Assembly (NCBI GenBank): GCA_026707325.1
Contig: JAPOXA010000039.1
Coordinates: forward strand, 1 to 50,302
Direction of reading: 5' to 3'
DNA length: 50,302 bases
From: Acidobacteriota bacterium
Lineage (GTDB): Bacteria; Acidobacteriota; Thermoanaerobaculia; Multivoradales; Multivoraceae
Shown here: in pieces, positions 1 through 7,966 of the stretch
Position numbering within the stretch: the first letter of the stretch is position 1
Layout of the letters: every line of letters starts with the position of its first letter
Made by a program: the position numbers and the translations under genes
The notes under the pieces: generated by a model
Databases searched by the model: none
What the model saw: only the letters and a program-made list of their open reading frames with translations
What the model was told of the DNA's origin: nothing

Positions 1-1
1 A

Positions 2-202
2 GGTCAGGAACGCCGCCTGATCAACTCGCCAATCCACAACTTTCGGCAATACCTCCTACGCCACTCGGGAAAGTTCTTCGGGCTGGACCGATGGAAGGTT
101 CGCATTTCGATCCTCGACCGCTTCCGGCGGGAAGGACGACCCGGAACCTGCCAAGAGTTCGCCGAAGACATGGCCTCCCGCGCGTGGATTCTCGACCCCT
201 GA
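2..202 (+). CDS. C-terminal fragment of an unidentified protein (cut by window edge)
   Basis: An open frame enters from the left edge and runs 66 codons to a TGA at 200-202. The peptide is mixed-charge and aromatic-rich (for example KFFGLDRWKVRISILDRF) and does not look like the arginine/proline-rich shadow frames common in this DNA. I do not recognise the family, and without the N-terminus no function can be proposed. It faces the EF-G-like gene tail to tail, with the inverted-repeat element between them. The call as a real coding tail rests only on amino-acid texture and frame continuity. Confidence 0.4.
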   Translation, partial: GQERRLINSPIHNFRQYLLRHSGKFFGLDRWKVRISILDRFRREGRPGTCQEFAEDMASRAWILDP

Positions 203-307
203 CGATCAAGCTCCTTCTACTCGAGGGTCTGTCGTCGCCCGGCTCGCGCTCTCGGAACGCGTCAGACTTCAGACTGGCGCAAGAGGCGAATGGCCGCCCG
301 ACGACGT

Positions 308-490
308 CCAGCCGGCCCAGGTCCCGAGGAGAGGGGTCCCAGGGGGCTGGAGACAAGTGACTCCCGGGGACGTGCCCGTAACCGACGCCGACGTGAAACG
401 CAGTCGACCGAAGCGAGCACTCCCGTCCCCTTGACCCAGTGAGTGCGAGCGTCCCCTGGGACCCCTCTCCTCGGGACCTGGGCCGGCTGG
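308..490. mobile_element. MITE-like element with perfect 38-bp inverted repeats
   Basis: The arms at 308-345 (beginning CCAGCCGGCC) and 453-490 (ending GGCCGGCTGG) are exact reverse complements over 38 bp, separated by 107 bp with no convincing open frame. Pairing stops cleanly at both ends of the arms. Terminal inverted repeats enclosing about 180 bp of non-coding DNA fit a non-autonomous miniature transposable element. A long-stem bidirectional terminator is the alternative, because the element lies between two genes that converge. I found no clear target-site duplication beside it. The 203-527 interval contains nothing else I can identify. Confidence 0.5.
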
Positions 491-527
491 TGCGCCCTCC
501 GCCGCCCCGCCGTACCTCAGACGCTAG

Positions 528-2624
528 CTAGCCGTCCTCTTCTTCCCGCTTCGCTTCCGCGATGATCTTCTCCTGGATCTGTCGGGGGACCTCCTCGTAG
601 TGGGAGAAGGCCATCGTGAAGCTGGAGCGGCCCTGCGTCATCGAGCGGAGGGCGGGGGCGTAGGTGAGCATCTCGGCCATGGGGACGGTGGCCTTGACGA
701 TCTGGGCGTTGCCCTTGGCTTCCATGCCCTGGGGGCGGCCTCGGCGGGAGGAGAGGTCGCTCATGATGTCGCCCATGAAGTCTTCGGTCGTGTTGATGTC
801 GACCTTCATGACCGGTTCGAGGAGAGTGGGCGCCGCTTTCGCCATCGCGTCCTTGAAGGCGAGCGAGCCGGCGACCTTGAAGGCCATCTCCGAGGAGTCG
901 ACGTCGTGGTACTTGCCGTCCTGGAGGCGGACCCGGAAGTTGCCGACCGGGTAGCCGGCCAGATAGCCGCGGTCGGCCGCCTCGAGCAGGCCCTTCTCGA
1001 CGGCCGGGCGATAGTTCTGGGGAATGGAGCCGCCGAAGATCTCGTCGACGAACTCGTACTCCTCCGCGGTGGCGACGGGTTCCATCGTGATCGTGCAGTC
1101 CGCGAACTGGCCGCGGCCGCCGCTCTGCTTCTTGTGCCGGCCGTGGCCGACGGCGGTTCTCTTGATTGTCTCCCGGTAGGGCACTTTCGGCGGGTGCAGG
1201 ATGACCTCGACCTTGGACCGGCTCTTCAGCTTGGACACCGCGATCTCGACGTGGAGCTGGCCGGCGCCCGAGAGCAGGAACTCCCCGGTCTGCGGGTCGC
1301 GGCCGGCGCGGAGGCTGGGATCTTCCTCGACCAGGCGGGACACCGCCTCGCCGATCTTCTCCTCGTCGCCCTTCGTCTTCGGCTCGATCGCGAACGAGAT
1401 GGCGGCGACCGGGGCAGAGGGGAAGTCGAGCTTGACCGGCCGCTCGCGGCTCGTGATCGAGTCGCCGGTCGCGCTCGACTTCAGCTTGGCGACGCCGCCG
1501 ATGTCGCCCTCGACGAGTCGGGGAACGTCCTCGCCGTTCTTGCCCTGCATGTGCATCAGGTGGCCGACACGCTCCGCCTCCTCGCGGCCCGCGTTCCAGT
1601 AGACGGTGTCGGAAGCCATGTCGCCGCCGGCAACGCGTAGAAGGGAGATGCGGCCGGTGAAGGGGTCGTTCAGGGTCTTGAAGAGGATTGCGCTCACTGG
1701 TGCTCCCTCGCCCCGATCCAGTTCCACCGGCTCGCCGCCGAGATCGGCGGCCGGGACCGGCGGCGCGTCCACCGGAGAGGGCAGGAGCTGGACCACCGTG
1801 TCGAGCAGGGCGGAGTTGCCGATGCCGTGGCCGCCGGAGGACATGGTCACCGGAAACAGGGCACGGGACCTGATCGCGGCCTTGAGCCCCTGGATCAACT
1901 GCTCCTGGGACAGATCGCCGTTCTCGAAGTAGGCCTCCATCAACTCGTCGTCGCTCTCCGCGACCGCTTCGGTCAGCTTGTTGCGCCATTCGTCGATCTC
2001 GTCCGCGAGTTCCGCCGGCGGCTCGGCCGCCTGGCTCCGGCCGGCGCCGTCCCGGTCGTACGTGTAGGCCTTGCGGCTCAACAGGTCGACGACGCCGGCG
2101 AAGTCCTTGCCGGCGCCGATCGGGACCTGGACGGGCAGGGCCATGCGGTCGAAGTTCTCCTGGAGTTCCGCGATACAGCCGGCGAAGTCGATGTTGTCGC
2201 GGTCCATCTTCGTCAGGTGGAACATGACGGGCTGCTCCATCTCGCCGGCGATCTCCCAGGCCTTCTCGGCCATGACCTGGGTCGGCGAGGCGGCGTTCAC
2301 GCAGAGGAGCGCGGCGTCCGCGGCGCGCATGCCGGAACTGCTCTCGTGGACGAAGATGCCGGAACCGGGGCAGTCGATCAGATTGACCTTGTAGCTCGCG
2401 GCCCCGTCCGACCAGGGCGTGTAGCAGACGGCGAGGCCGATCGAGATGCCGCGCCGGACCTCTTCGTCGTCGAAGTCGGTCACCGTGTTCCCGTCTTCGA
2501 CCCGGTTCTGCCGGTTGAAGACGCCGCCGGTATGGAGCAGGCCGGCGAGCAGTGTCGTCTTGCCGGTGTCGTTGTGTCCGACGACGGCGAGGTTGCGAAT
2601 CTGTTCCGAGTTCTCGAGTTGCAT
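528..2624 (-). CDS. EF-G paralogue (EF-G2-like translational GTPase)
   Basis: A 698-residue protein with the EF-G domain order. The P-loop is GHNDTGKT at 16-23, the G3 region is DCPGS at 84-88 and the G4 motif is TKMD at 138-141. Domains II-V follow, including the domain IV/V stretch around the HKKQSGGRGQFAD motif. I chose the ATG at 2624 because a GGGAG ribosome binding site lies just upstream and the protein then begins, as family members do, shortly before the P-loop; an ATG 18 codons earlier is possible. The usual EF-G G3 is DTPGH; here the catalytic-His position is Ser88 and G4 has Thr instead of Asn. This places it with accessory EF-G2-type proteins rather than the main translocase. Its cellular role is not established. 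Confidence 0.85.
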   Translation of the reverse strand: MQLENSEQIRNLAVVGHNDTGKTTLLAGLLHTGGVFNRQNRVEDGNTVTDFDDEEVRRGISIGLAVCYTPWSDGAASYKVNLIDCPGSGIFVHESSSGMRAADAALLCVNAASPTQVMAEKAWEIAGEMEQPVMFHLTKMDRDNIDFAGCIAELQENFDRMALPVQVPIGAGKDFAGVVDLLSRKAYTYDRDGAGRSQAAEPPAELADEIDEWRNKLTEAVAESDDELMEAYFENGDLSQEQLIQGLKAAIRSRALFPVTMSSGGHGIGNSALLDTVVQLLPSPVDAPPVPAADLGGEPVELDRGEGAPVSAILFKTLNDPFTGRISLLRVAGGDMASDTVYWNAGREEAERVGHLMHMQGKNGEDVPRLVEGDIGGVAKLKSSATGDSITSRERPVKLDFPSAPVAAISFAIEPKTKGDEEKIGEAVSRLVEEDPSLRAGRDPQTGEFLLSGAGQLHVEIAVSKLKSRSKVEVILHPPKVPYRETIKRTAVGHGRHKKQSGGRGQFADCTITMEPVATAEEYEFVDEIFGGSIPQNYRPAVEKGLLEAADRGYLAGYPVGNFRVRLQDGKYHDVDSSEMAFKVAGSLAFKDAMAKAAPTLLEPVMKVDINTTEDFMGDIMSDLSSRRGRPQGMEAKGNAQIVKATVPMAEMLTYAPALRSMTQGRSSFTMAFSHYEEVPRQIQEKIIAEAKREEEDG

Positions 2625-2769
2625 CGACGCTCCCGTCGCAGGCGTCGCGAGCCCGTTCCGGGAGCCCGCGCATTTCACGCTTTGCGGGACTCAGTCCGCT
2701 CTCCGCAGCGTGAGTCCCCGGTGTGGAAACAGCCGCAGAAGATACCACGCGCGCGGCGTGCTTCGGCGC

Positions 2770-4155
2770 TCAGCCGGCCGCTTTCACCTCGGTCGTTCCG
2801 AGCCCTTCGAGCTGCGGCAGGAGCTCGTCGGCGGGACCTGTCGCGGTGATCGTCAGGCCTTCAGGGAAGAGGTGGCGGAGACAGACCTGGAGGACGTCTT
2901 CCGCCGAGGTCGCGCGCACCCGTTCGGGCCAGCGGTCGTACTCGTCGCGGTCGAGGTCGAAGACGGCGAGCGTCTGAAGGCGGGAGGAGAGACCCTGAAT
3001 CGTCTGCAGCGTGTAGGGAAAGACGCCGACCATGTAGTTGCGGGCGTCGTCGAGTTCCGCTGCGCTCGGAGGTTCGGCGCACATCCGCTCGACTTCCTCG
3101 ACGGTCCTCCGGCAGGCGGCGCCCGCGACTTCGTTGGCCACCGCTGTCGAGATGACGAAGGGACCCGGGCCGCGCCGGAAGTCGAACGCGCTCGAGACGC
3201 CGTACGTGTAGCCGTGCTTCTCCCGGAGCGTGAGGTTCAGGCGGCTCATGAACTTGCCCCCGAGGATGGAGTTCGCCACCTGGAGACGGACGCGGTCGGG
3301 GTGAGAGCGCGGTACGCCGGAATGCCCGATCCGCAGTTCGGTCTGCGCGGCACCGGGCCGGTCGACGACCACGACGCGACGCCCCGATGGCGACGCAAGC
3401 TCGGGTTCGAGGCTCTCCGTGGCGGCGTCGAAGCGGCGGCCGTGGGCCCGGAGCTGCGGTTCGACCGTACTCTCGATCGCCCGGCGCACGCTGCCCCGCC
3501 CGAGATCGCCGACCCCGATCAGGTGGCACGAGTCCGCTGCGAGAGCCCGCCCATGGAACGCGGCGATGTCGTCGCGGGTGATCGCCTCGGTCGTGCTCCG
3601 GTCGCCGATGGCCGGATAGCCGTAGGGCGTGTCGCCGTAGACGGCGCGGGCGAAGGCGAGTCTCGCCTGCGCGGCGGGATCGCTCCGCCGCCGCTCGATC
3701 TCGGCCAGGCGGCGCCGGCGCCGGCGCTCGACCTCTTCGTCCAGGAAGGCCGGTTCCGCGGCCGCTTCGGCGACGAGTTCCAGGCCGGCCGCGACGTCTT
3801 CGAGGCCGATCGTGGTGCCGACCGCCGCGTTCTCCCAGCCGCAGGACGTCGCGATGGTGGTGCCGAGGTCCTCCGCGGCGGCGGCGAACGCGAGCGCGTC
3901 CCGGTGCTTCGTGCCGGCACCGCGAAGCCCCGCCGTGAACGAAGCGAGACCGGCGCGGTCGGGAGTGTCGAGTTCGCTGCCGCCGGGCATGAGCAGCACG
4001 ACGGTGACCAGCCCGCAGCCCGAAACGTCGAGGGTCCACAGGCGGGCGCCGGACTCGAGCGTCTCGACCTCGAAGTTCGGGAAGGAACAGCTCCTGCTGG
4101 GCCCGGGAACCGGCGGCCGGCCGCGGTCAAGCGTGGGTTGTCCGTTCGCTGTCAC
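2770..4155 (-). CDS. M16-family peptidase homologue, non-catalytic subunit
   Basis: A 461-residue M16 (insulinase/processing-peptidase) fold protein starting at GTG, which overlaps the upstream gene's TGA as GTGA. The position of the zinc motif HxxEH is degenerate: where the partner has GLAHLFEH, this protein reads GLASFTAG (residues 69-76), so both His and the Glu are missing. The C-terminal half keeps the M16 signature, including the region around GKFMSRLNLTLREKHGYTYG with its R/Y substrate-binding residues. In two-gene bacterial M16 systems one subunit carries the zinc site and the other the R/Y pair, and this is the second type. It probably forms a heterodimer with the adjacent active subunit. 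No signal peptide is evident. Confidence 0.85.
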   Translation of the reverse strand: MTANGQPTLDRGRPPVPGPSRSCSFPNFEVETLESGARLWTLDVSGCGLVTVVLLMPGGSELDTPDRAGLASFTAGLRGAGTKHRDALAFAAAAEDLGTTIATSCGWENAAVGTTIGLEDVAAGLELVAEAAAEPAFLDEEVERRRRRRLAEIERRRSDPAAQARLAFARAVYGDTPYGYPAIGDRSTTEAITRDDIAAFHGRALAADSCHLIGVGDLGRGSVRRAIESTVEPQLRAHGRRFDAATESLEPELASPSGRRVVVVDRPGAAQTELRIGHSGVPRSHPDRVRLQVANSILGGKFMSRLNLTLREKHGYTYGVSSAFDFRRGPGPFVISTAVANEVAGAACRRTVEEVERMCAEPPSAAELDDARNYMVGVFPYTLQTIQGLSSRLQTLAVFDLDRDEYDRWPERVRATSAEDVLQVCLRHLFPEGLTITATGPADELLPQLEGLGTTEVKAAG

Positions 4156-5444
4156 GCTTCCGGCACCACGATGATCGCGGCGCGGCGTTCCGGACCGAGA
4201 GCGCGCCGCGCCAGGTCCTGGACCTGTTCGCCGTCGACCTGGAGCAGGCGTTCGGGTTCGGACCAAGCCCTGGACGGGTCGCCGAAGTAGGTCGCCGCGC
4301 AGGACAGGCGGTCGGCGCAGAGGGCCAGGTCCTGCCGGCTGTCGTGGTGCGCGAGCAGGAGGCTCCGCCGCGCTCGCTCGAGTTCCTCCGCGGTCGGGCC
4401 GGCCGCGCGGATCGCTTCCAGGTGCTCGAGCGTCGACTGTTCGAGGGCCTCGGCGTTCGCCAGAGGGTCCGGATCGCGGTTCTGGCAGGTGGCGACGATG
4501 GCGAAGGTCGCGCAGATCTCGGTGGGCAGGATGACCGCGGAGACGGACTGCGCGATCTGGCGTTCGTAGACGAGGTCGCGATGGAGGCGGCTCATCCTCC
4601 CGGAGGAGAGGATCATCGCCAGCACCTCGCCGGCGTACCAGTCGTCGCTTCCGTAGCCGTCGAGGCACCAGGCGGAGTAACAGCGCGGCAGTTCGATCGA
4701 GTCTTCCAGGATCTCCCGCGAAGCGCCGCGGGGACCGATCTCGGTGGCCGGCTCGACGGCGGGCGACGGCGGCAGGGGCGCGGGTGGTATCTCCCCGAAG
4801 TAGCGCAGGACGTGGTCGAGAGCGGCTTCGCAGTCGATGTCGCCGGCCAGGGTGAGCACCGCGTTGTTCGGCCGGTACCAGGTGCGGAAGAAGTCCTCGA
4901 CGCTGTCGAGGTTGGCGGCCTCCAGATCGTCCATGTAGCCGATTACCGGCCAGGCGTACGGGTGACTGGCGCCGTTCGGACGCCGGTAGAGGAGTTCGCT
5001 CAAACGTTCCCCGGCCAGGCCGTATGGCTGGTTGTTGACCCGCTGCAGGCGCTCGTTCATGACCACCGACCGCTGGTTCTCGAACTTCTCCTCGGTGAGG
5101 GCCTCGAGCAGGAAACCCATGCGATCGGATTCGAGCCAGAGGCCGAGCTCCAGGTGGTTCGCGGGCAGGGTTTCGTAGTAATTCGTGCGGTCGTACCAGG
5201 TCGAGCCGTTGGCGACGCCGCCGACCTTCTGGATGTGCTCGAAGTGGCCGTTCTCCGACACGTTCGCCGATCCCTGGAACAGCATGTGCTCGAAGAGATG
5301 CGCCAGGCCGGTACGGCCTGTCTCCTCGTTCTTCGAACCGACGTGGTACCAGACGTTCACGGCCGCGAGGGGCAGGCGCCGATCCTCGTGGAGAACGACC
5401 CGCATGCCGTTCCGGAGTTCGTGTTGCTCAAGATGCTCTGACAT
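4152..5444 (-). CDS. M16-family zinc metallopeptidase, catalytic subunit
   Basis: A 430-residue insulinase/pitrilysin-family protease. The inverted zinc motif HxxEH is intact (His49, Glu52, His53 in LAHLFEHMLFQGS), and a distal glutamate ligand is expected in the EEKFENQRSVVMNE segment near residues 119-132. The length is that of one half of a clan ME clamshell, so a partner is needed; the overlapping downstream gene encodes a zinc-site-less homologue. The likely substrates are peptides or unfolded fragments. No signal sequence is visible, which suggests cytoplasmic action or export by another route. It is transcribed divergently from lexA across a 95-bp gap. Confidence 0.9.
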   Translation of the reverse strand: MSEHLEQHELRNGMRVVLHEDRRLPLAAVNVWYHVGSKNEETGRTGLAHLFEHMLFQGSANVSENGHFEHIQKVGGVANGSTWYDRTNYYETLPANHLELGLWLESDRMGFLLEALTEEKFENQRSVVMNERLQRVNNQPYGLAGERLSELLYRRPNGASHPYAWPVIGYMDDLEAANLDSVEDFFRTWYRPNNAVLTLAGDIDCEAALDHVLRYFGEIPPAPLPPSPAVEPATEIGPRGASREILEDSIELPRCYSAWCLDGYGSDDWYAGEVLAMILSSGRMSRLHRDLVYERQIAQSVSAVILPTEICATFAIVATCQNRDPDPLANAEALEQSTLEHLEAIRAAGPTAEELERARRSLLLAHHDSRQDLALCADRLSCAATYFGDPSRAWSEPERLLQVDGEQVQDLARRALGPERRAAIIVVPEA

Positions 5445-5502
5445 CGGCCGCGTAGTGTATGCGGCCGGGCGGCGGGTGCTGGCCGGAGAGGGATGGCCCG
5501 GT

Positions 5503-5531
5503 TTGTCTTACGCTGGGTTTGCGTCTAGCAT
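5503..5531 (+). promoter_or_regulatory. Candidate lexA promoter
   Basis: TTGTCT at 5503-5508 and TAGCAT at 5526-5531 are separated by 17 bp. The ATG of lexA lies 9 nt after the -10 box, so the transcript would have almost no leader. I could not identify a palindromic SOS box by eye. Confidence 0.35.
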
Positions 5532-5539
5532 GAGCATCC

Positions 5540-6163
5540 ATGGACGACTTCCTGACCGAGCGCCAGAAGCAGATTCTCGACTTCGTCTGCGAGTTCCACC
5601 AGAGACGGGGCATCGCGCCCACCCACCTGGAGATCCGCCGCCGCTTCGGCTACCGGTCCTACGGCACCGTCCACAAGCACCTGAAGCTCCTGAGGCAGAA
5701 GGGCTACCTGCGCGGCGGCTGGAATCAGAAGCGCGGCCTGGAGCTGACTGAGAAGACGCTGCGCGGCCGGCGTCCGGCCGCGAACGCCGTACCCTTCCAC
5801 GGCCGGGTCGCCGCCGGCAGGCCGATCGAGGCGGTGCCGGGCGTCGACGACCTGCCGGTTCCCGAGCACCTGCTCGAGCACGGTCCGGCTGGCCGGCACT
5901 ACGTCCTCGAAGTGGAGGGGGACTCGATGATCGACGACGGCATCTGCGACGGCGACCTGGTGGTGATCGCGGAGCGGCACCGGGCGCGGTCGGGGCAGGT
6001 GATTGTCGCCCTGATTGACGACGAGGCGACGCTCAAGCGCTACTTCCCCGAAGGCGATTCGATCCGGCTGCAGCCGGCGAACCGGGAGATGGAGCCGCTC
6101 TACGTTGCCGCGGATCGACTTCGCATCCAGGGGATCGTCGTCGGGTTGATGCGCCGCTACTGA
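5540..6163 (+). CDS. lexA: LexA repressor
   Basis: A 207-residue LexA, the SOS-response repressor that self-cleaves when RecA filaments form on damaged DNA. The N-terminal winged helix-turn-helix covers about residues 1-70 (TERQKQILDFVCEF, then THLEIRRRFGYRS). The Ala-Gly cleavage site is Ala92-Gly93 within GRVAAGRP. The S24-type catalytic dyad is Ser129 (EGDSMIDDGI) and Lys166 (ATLKRYF). All elements of a functional repressor-protease are present and the length is normal. The gene stands alone between the M16 pair (divergent) and the amidase gene (convergent, 12 bp apart). Confidence 0.97.
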   Translation: MDDFLTERQKQILDFVCEFHQRRGIAPTHLEIRRRFGYRSYGTVHKHLKLLRQKGYLRGGWNQKRGLELTEKTLRGRRPAANAVPFHGRVAAGRPIEAVPGVDDLPVPEHLLEHGPAGRHYVLEVEGDSMIDDGICDGDLVVIAERHRARSGQVIVALIDDEATLKRYFPEGDSIRLQPANREMEPLYVAADRLRIQGIVVGLMRRY

Positions 6164-6175
6164 TCGTCCCTGCCG

Positions 6176-7966
6176 CTAGCTTCCGGCGGTGACGCTGCGG
6201 TCGACTCCGGCGGTCGGCACGCCGTAGTAGGACAGGATGCCGTTCACGATCGCCTCGGCGACCCGTTCACGGTAGGCGCGGGTCTTCATCAGGCGGCGGT
6301 CCCGATCGTTGCTCAGGTTTCCGACTTCCAGGAGGATCTTGGCCGGTATCCGGTTGAAGCGGAGTTGCGCCGGCACGTAGACGCGGCGTCCGCGCCAGAT
6401 CCGGTCGCGGATCGGGTTGTTGTGATGAACGCCCAGGCCGGCGTGGCGGAAGCTGTCGAGCAGGTGCTCGGCGAGGTCGCGCGACAGGCCCTTGCTGGTC
6501 GTCCGTTCGGTCCGGGTGAAGGAGACGCGGGGTTCGGCCCGGACCTCGCGGCGCGAGTTGTACACGCTGCCCGACTTGCCGTAGTTGTTCGTGATGCCGA
6601 CCAGACCGGGAATGTAGACCATGGCGCCGTGCAGCGACGGGTGCAGCGAGTCCGCGTGAATCGAGATGAAGATGACCTGACCTGGCCCGGCGCCGGCCTG
6701 GCGACGCTGCTGGTAGATCGAGTTCGACAGGTACCACCGGAAGTTCGTCGCCACCGCCGCGTTGTCGATGCGGTACGGGGGGTTCGTGAGCACCGCGTGT
6801 CCACGGGAGTGCGGCAGCACGTCCCTGTCCTGGATCCGGAACGTGGCGCCATCCCGCGTGGTCGGCACGACCGTGGCGGCCGTGCGATTCTCCAGGATCC
6901 GTCTGGTGCGCAGCATGATGTCGTAGACGTAGGCGCTCTCCCAGATGCCGCCAACCGGCGCCCCGGTGTCACGCCCGCCGTGGCCGGCGTCGAGCACCAC
7001 CGTGACCCCGTCGAGATCGAGGGCCAACAGCTCGTTCTCGATCTGTTCGGAGGCCGAACGCTGCGCTTCCCACTCCTGGCGCTGCGGATGATCGAGTGGC
7101 AGATAGCGGGCCGAGAGCAGGCCGAGCGGGATCTTGACCTCGTAGCCGACCGGGAGGTCGCGCACGTCGCGGATCGTGTTGCGCTCCCTGATCCGGTCGA
7201 CCAGTTCGTTCACGTCGGCGGCGAGGAGCCGACCGGTGAAGCGCATGACGACGCTGGAGTAGAGGGCTTCGCCGGCCTTCAGGCGGTAGCTGGCGTAGTC
7301 GCCCTGGTCGTCCGAGCCGTACCGCACGAAGGGCCCATCGCCAACGAAGGAACCGGCTCCGGAGTCCGGCGCCGCCACCAGCTGCCGGGTCGCTGCGGCA
7401 GGCAGCATGCCGGAGTAGGGTTCCGAGAGCATGTTGCGCGGGATGAGAATGACCTGACCGGGTCGGATGACGCTGCTCGTCAGGTTGTTTGCCCGCCGCA
7501 GTGTCCCGTGGTTCTCGCCCGAGCCGGTGAACCACTCCGCGATGCTCCACAGGCTCTCCGATCTGGCGCCGCGCGAGGAGGAGGCGACACGGTGCCGCCA
7601 GCCCTCGGCCGTGGCCTGATCTCTCGGCAGCAGGGCGCGAATGACGGCTTGCTGGTGTCGCCCGGGCAGCAGATCGAAGGGCACCTTGTAGCGCACGCCC
7701 CGGCGGAGCCGCCGGACGCCGCCGTTCGCCCGGCTCACGGCGGAAGCGTGCCGGGAGCTGCCGCAGAGCCGCTCGGCGAATGCCAGCAGGCCTTCGTTTC
7801 GCCGTGGCTTCGCCTCGATGTGGATCCTTCCGGAGGAGGCCAGCACCGCGACCGGACTCGGCGATCCGATCTCCGGCACGGCCATGCGCCGGGTGGCGGC
7901 ATCGCTCGCGGCGGGCAGGAGCACGGCGAGGGCGGCGGCGCCGATGAGCGAGGCGCGTACGTTCAT
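6176..7966 (-). CDS. Secreted N-acetylmuramoyl-L-alanine amidase with LysM-like region
   Basis: A 596-residue protein that hydrolyses the amide between MurNAc and the stem peptide of peptidoglycan. A signal peptide spans about residues 1-23. A LysM-like segment lies near 136-177 (SLWSIAEWF to RPGQVILIP), and a second partial one may lie at 225-280. The amidase_3 catalytic domain starts near 320: zinc ligands His328 (LDAGHGGRD), Glu342 (IWESAY) and His436 (FISIHAD), with catalytic Glu546 (ILLEVGNLSN). The start chosen is the ATG that overlaps the gatA stop as ATGA; an in-frame start 7 codons upstream lies inside gatA. The role is cell separation or envelope remodelling in the periplasm. Its cotranscription with gatCA is unusual functionally but clear from the overlap. 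Confidence 0.93.
   Translation of the reverse strand: MNVRASLIGAAALAVLLPAASDAATRRMAVPEIGSPSPVAVLASSGRIHIEAKPRRNEGLLAFAERLCGSSRHASAVSRANGGVRRLRRGVRYKVPFDLLPGRHQQAVIRALLPRDQATAEGWRHRVASSSRGARSESLWSIAEWFTGSGENHGTLRRANNLTSSVIRPGQVILIPRNMLSEPYSGMLPAAATRQLVAAPDSGAGSFVGDGPFVRYGSDDQGDYASYRLKAGEALYSSVVMRFTGRLLAADVNELVDRIRERNTIRDVRDLPVGYEVKIPLGLLSARYLPLDHPQRQEWEAQRSASEQIENELLALDLDGVTVVLDAGHGGRDTGAPVGGIWESAYVYDIMLRTRRILENRTAATVVPTTRDGATFRIQDRDVLPHSRGHAVLTNPPYRIDNAAVATNFRWYLSNSIYQQRRQAGAGPGQVIFISIHADSLHPSLHGAMVYIPGLVGITNNYGKSGSVYNSRREVRAEPRVSFTRTERTTSKGLSRDLAEHLLDSFRHAGLGVHHNNPIRDRIWRGRRVYVPAQLRFNRIPAKILLEVGNLSNDRDRRLMKTRAYRERVAEAIVNGILSYYGVPTAGVDRSVTAGS

Noticed and set aside
21..360. Open frames on both strands at the left edge (21-356 minus, 91-360 plus)
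   Set aside because: Both are Arg/Pro-rich with no recognisable features, and both run into the inverted-repeat arm.
2686..2718. GGGACTCA (2686-2693) with TGAGTCCC (2711-2718), an 8-bp inverted repeat between the M16 and EF-G-like genes
   Set aside because: Too short and with too long a spacer to claim as an operator or terminator without comparative data.
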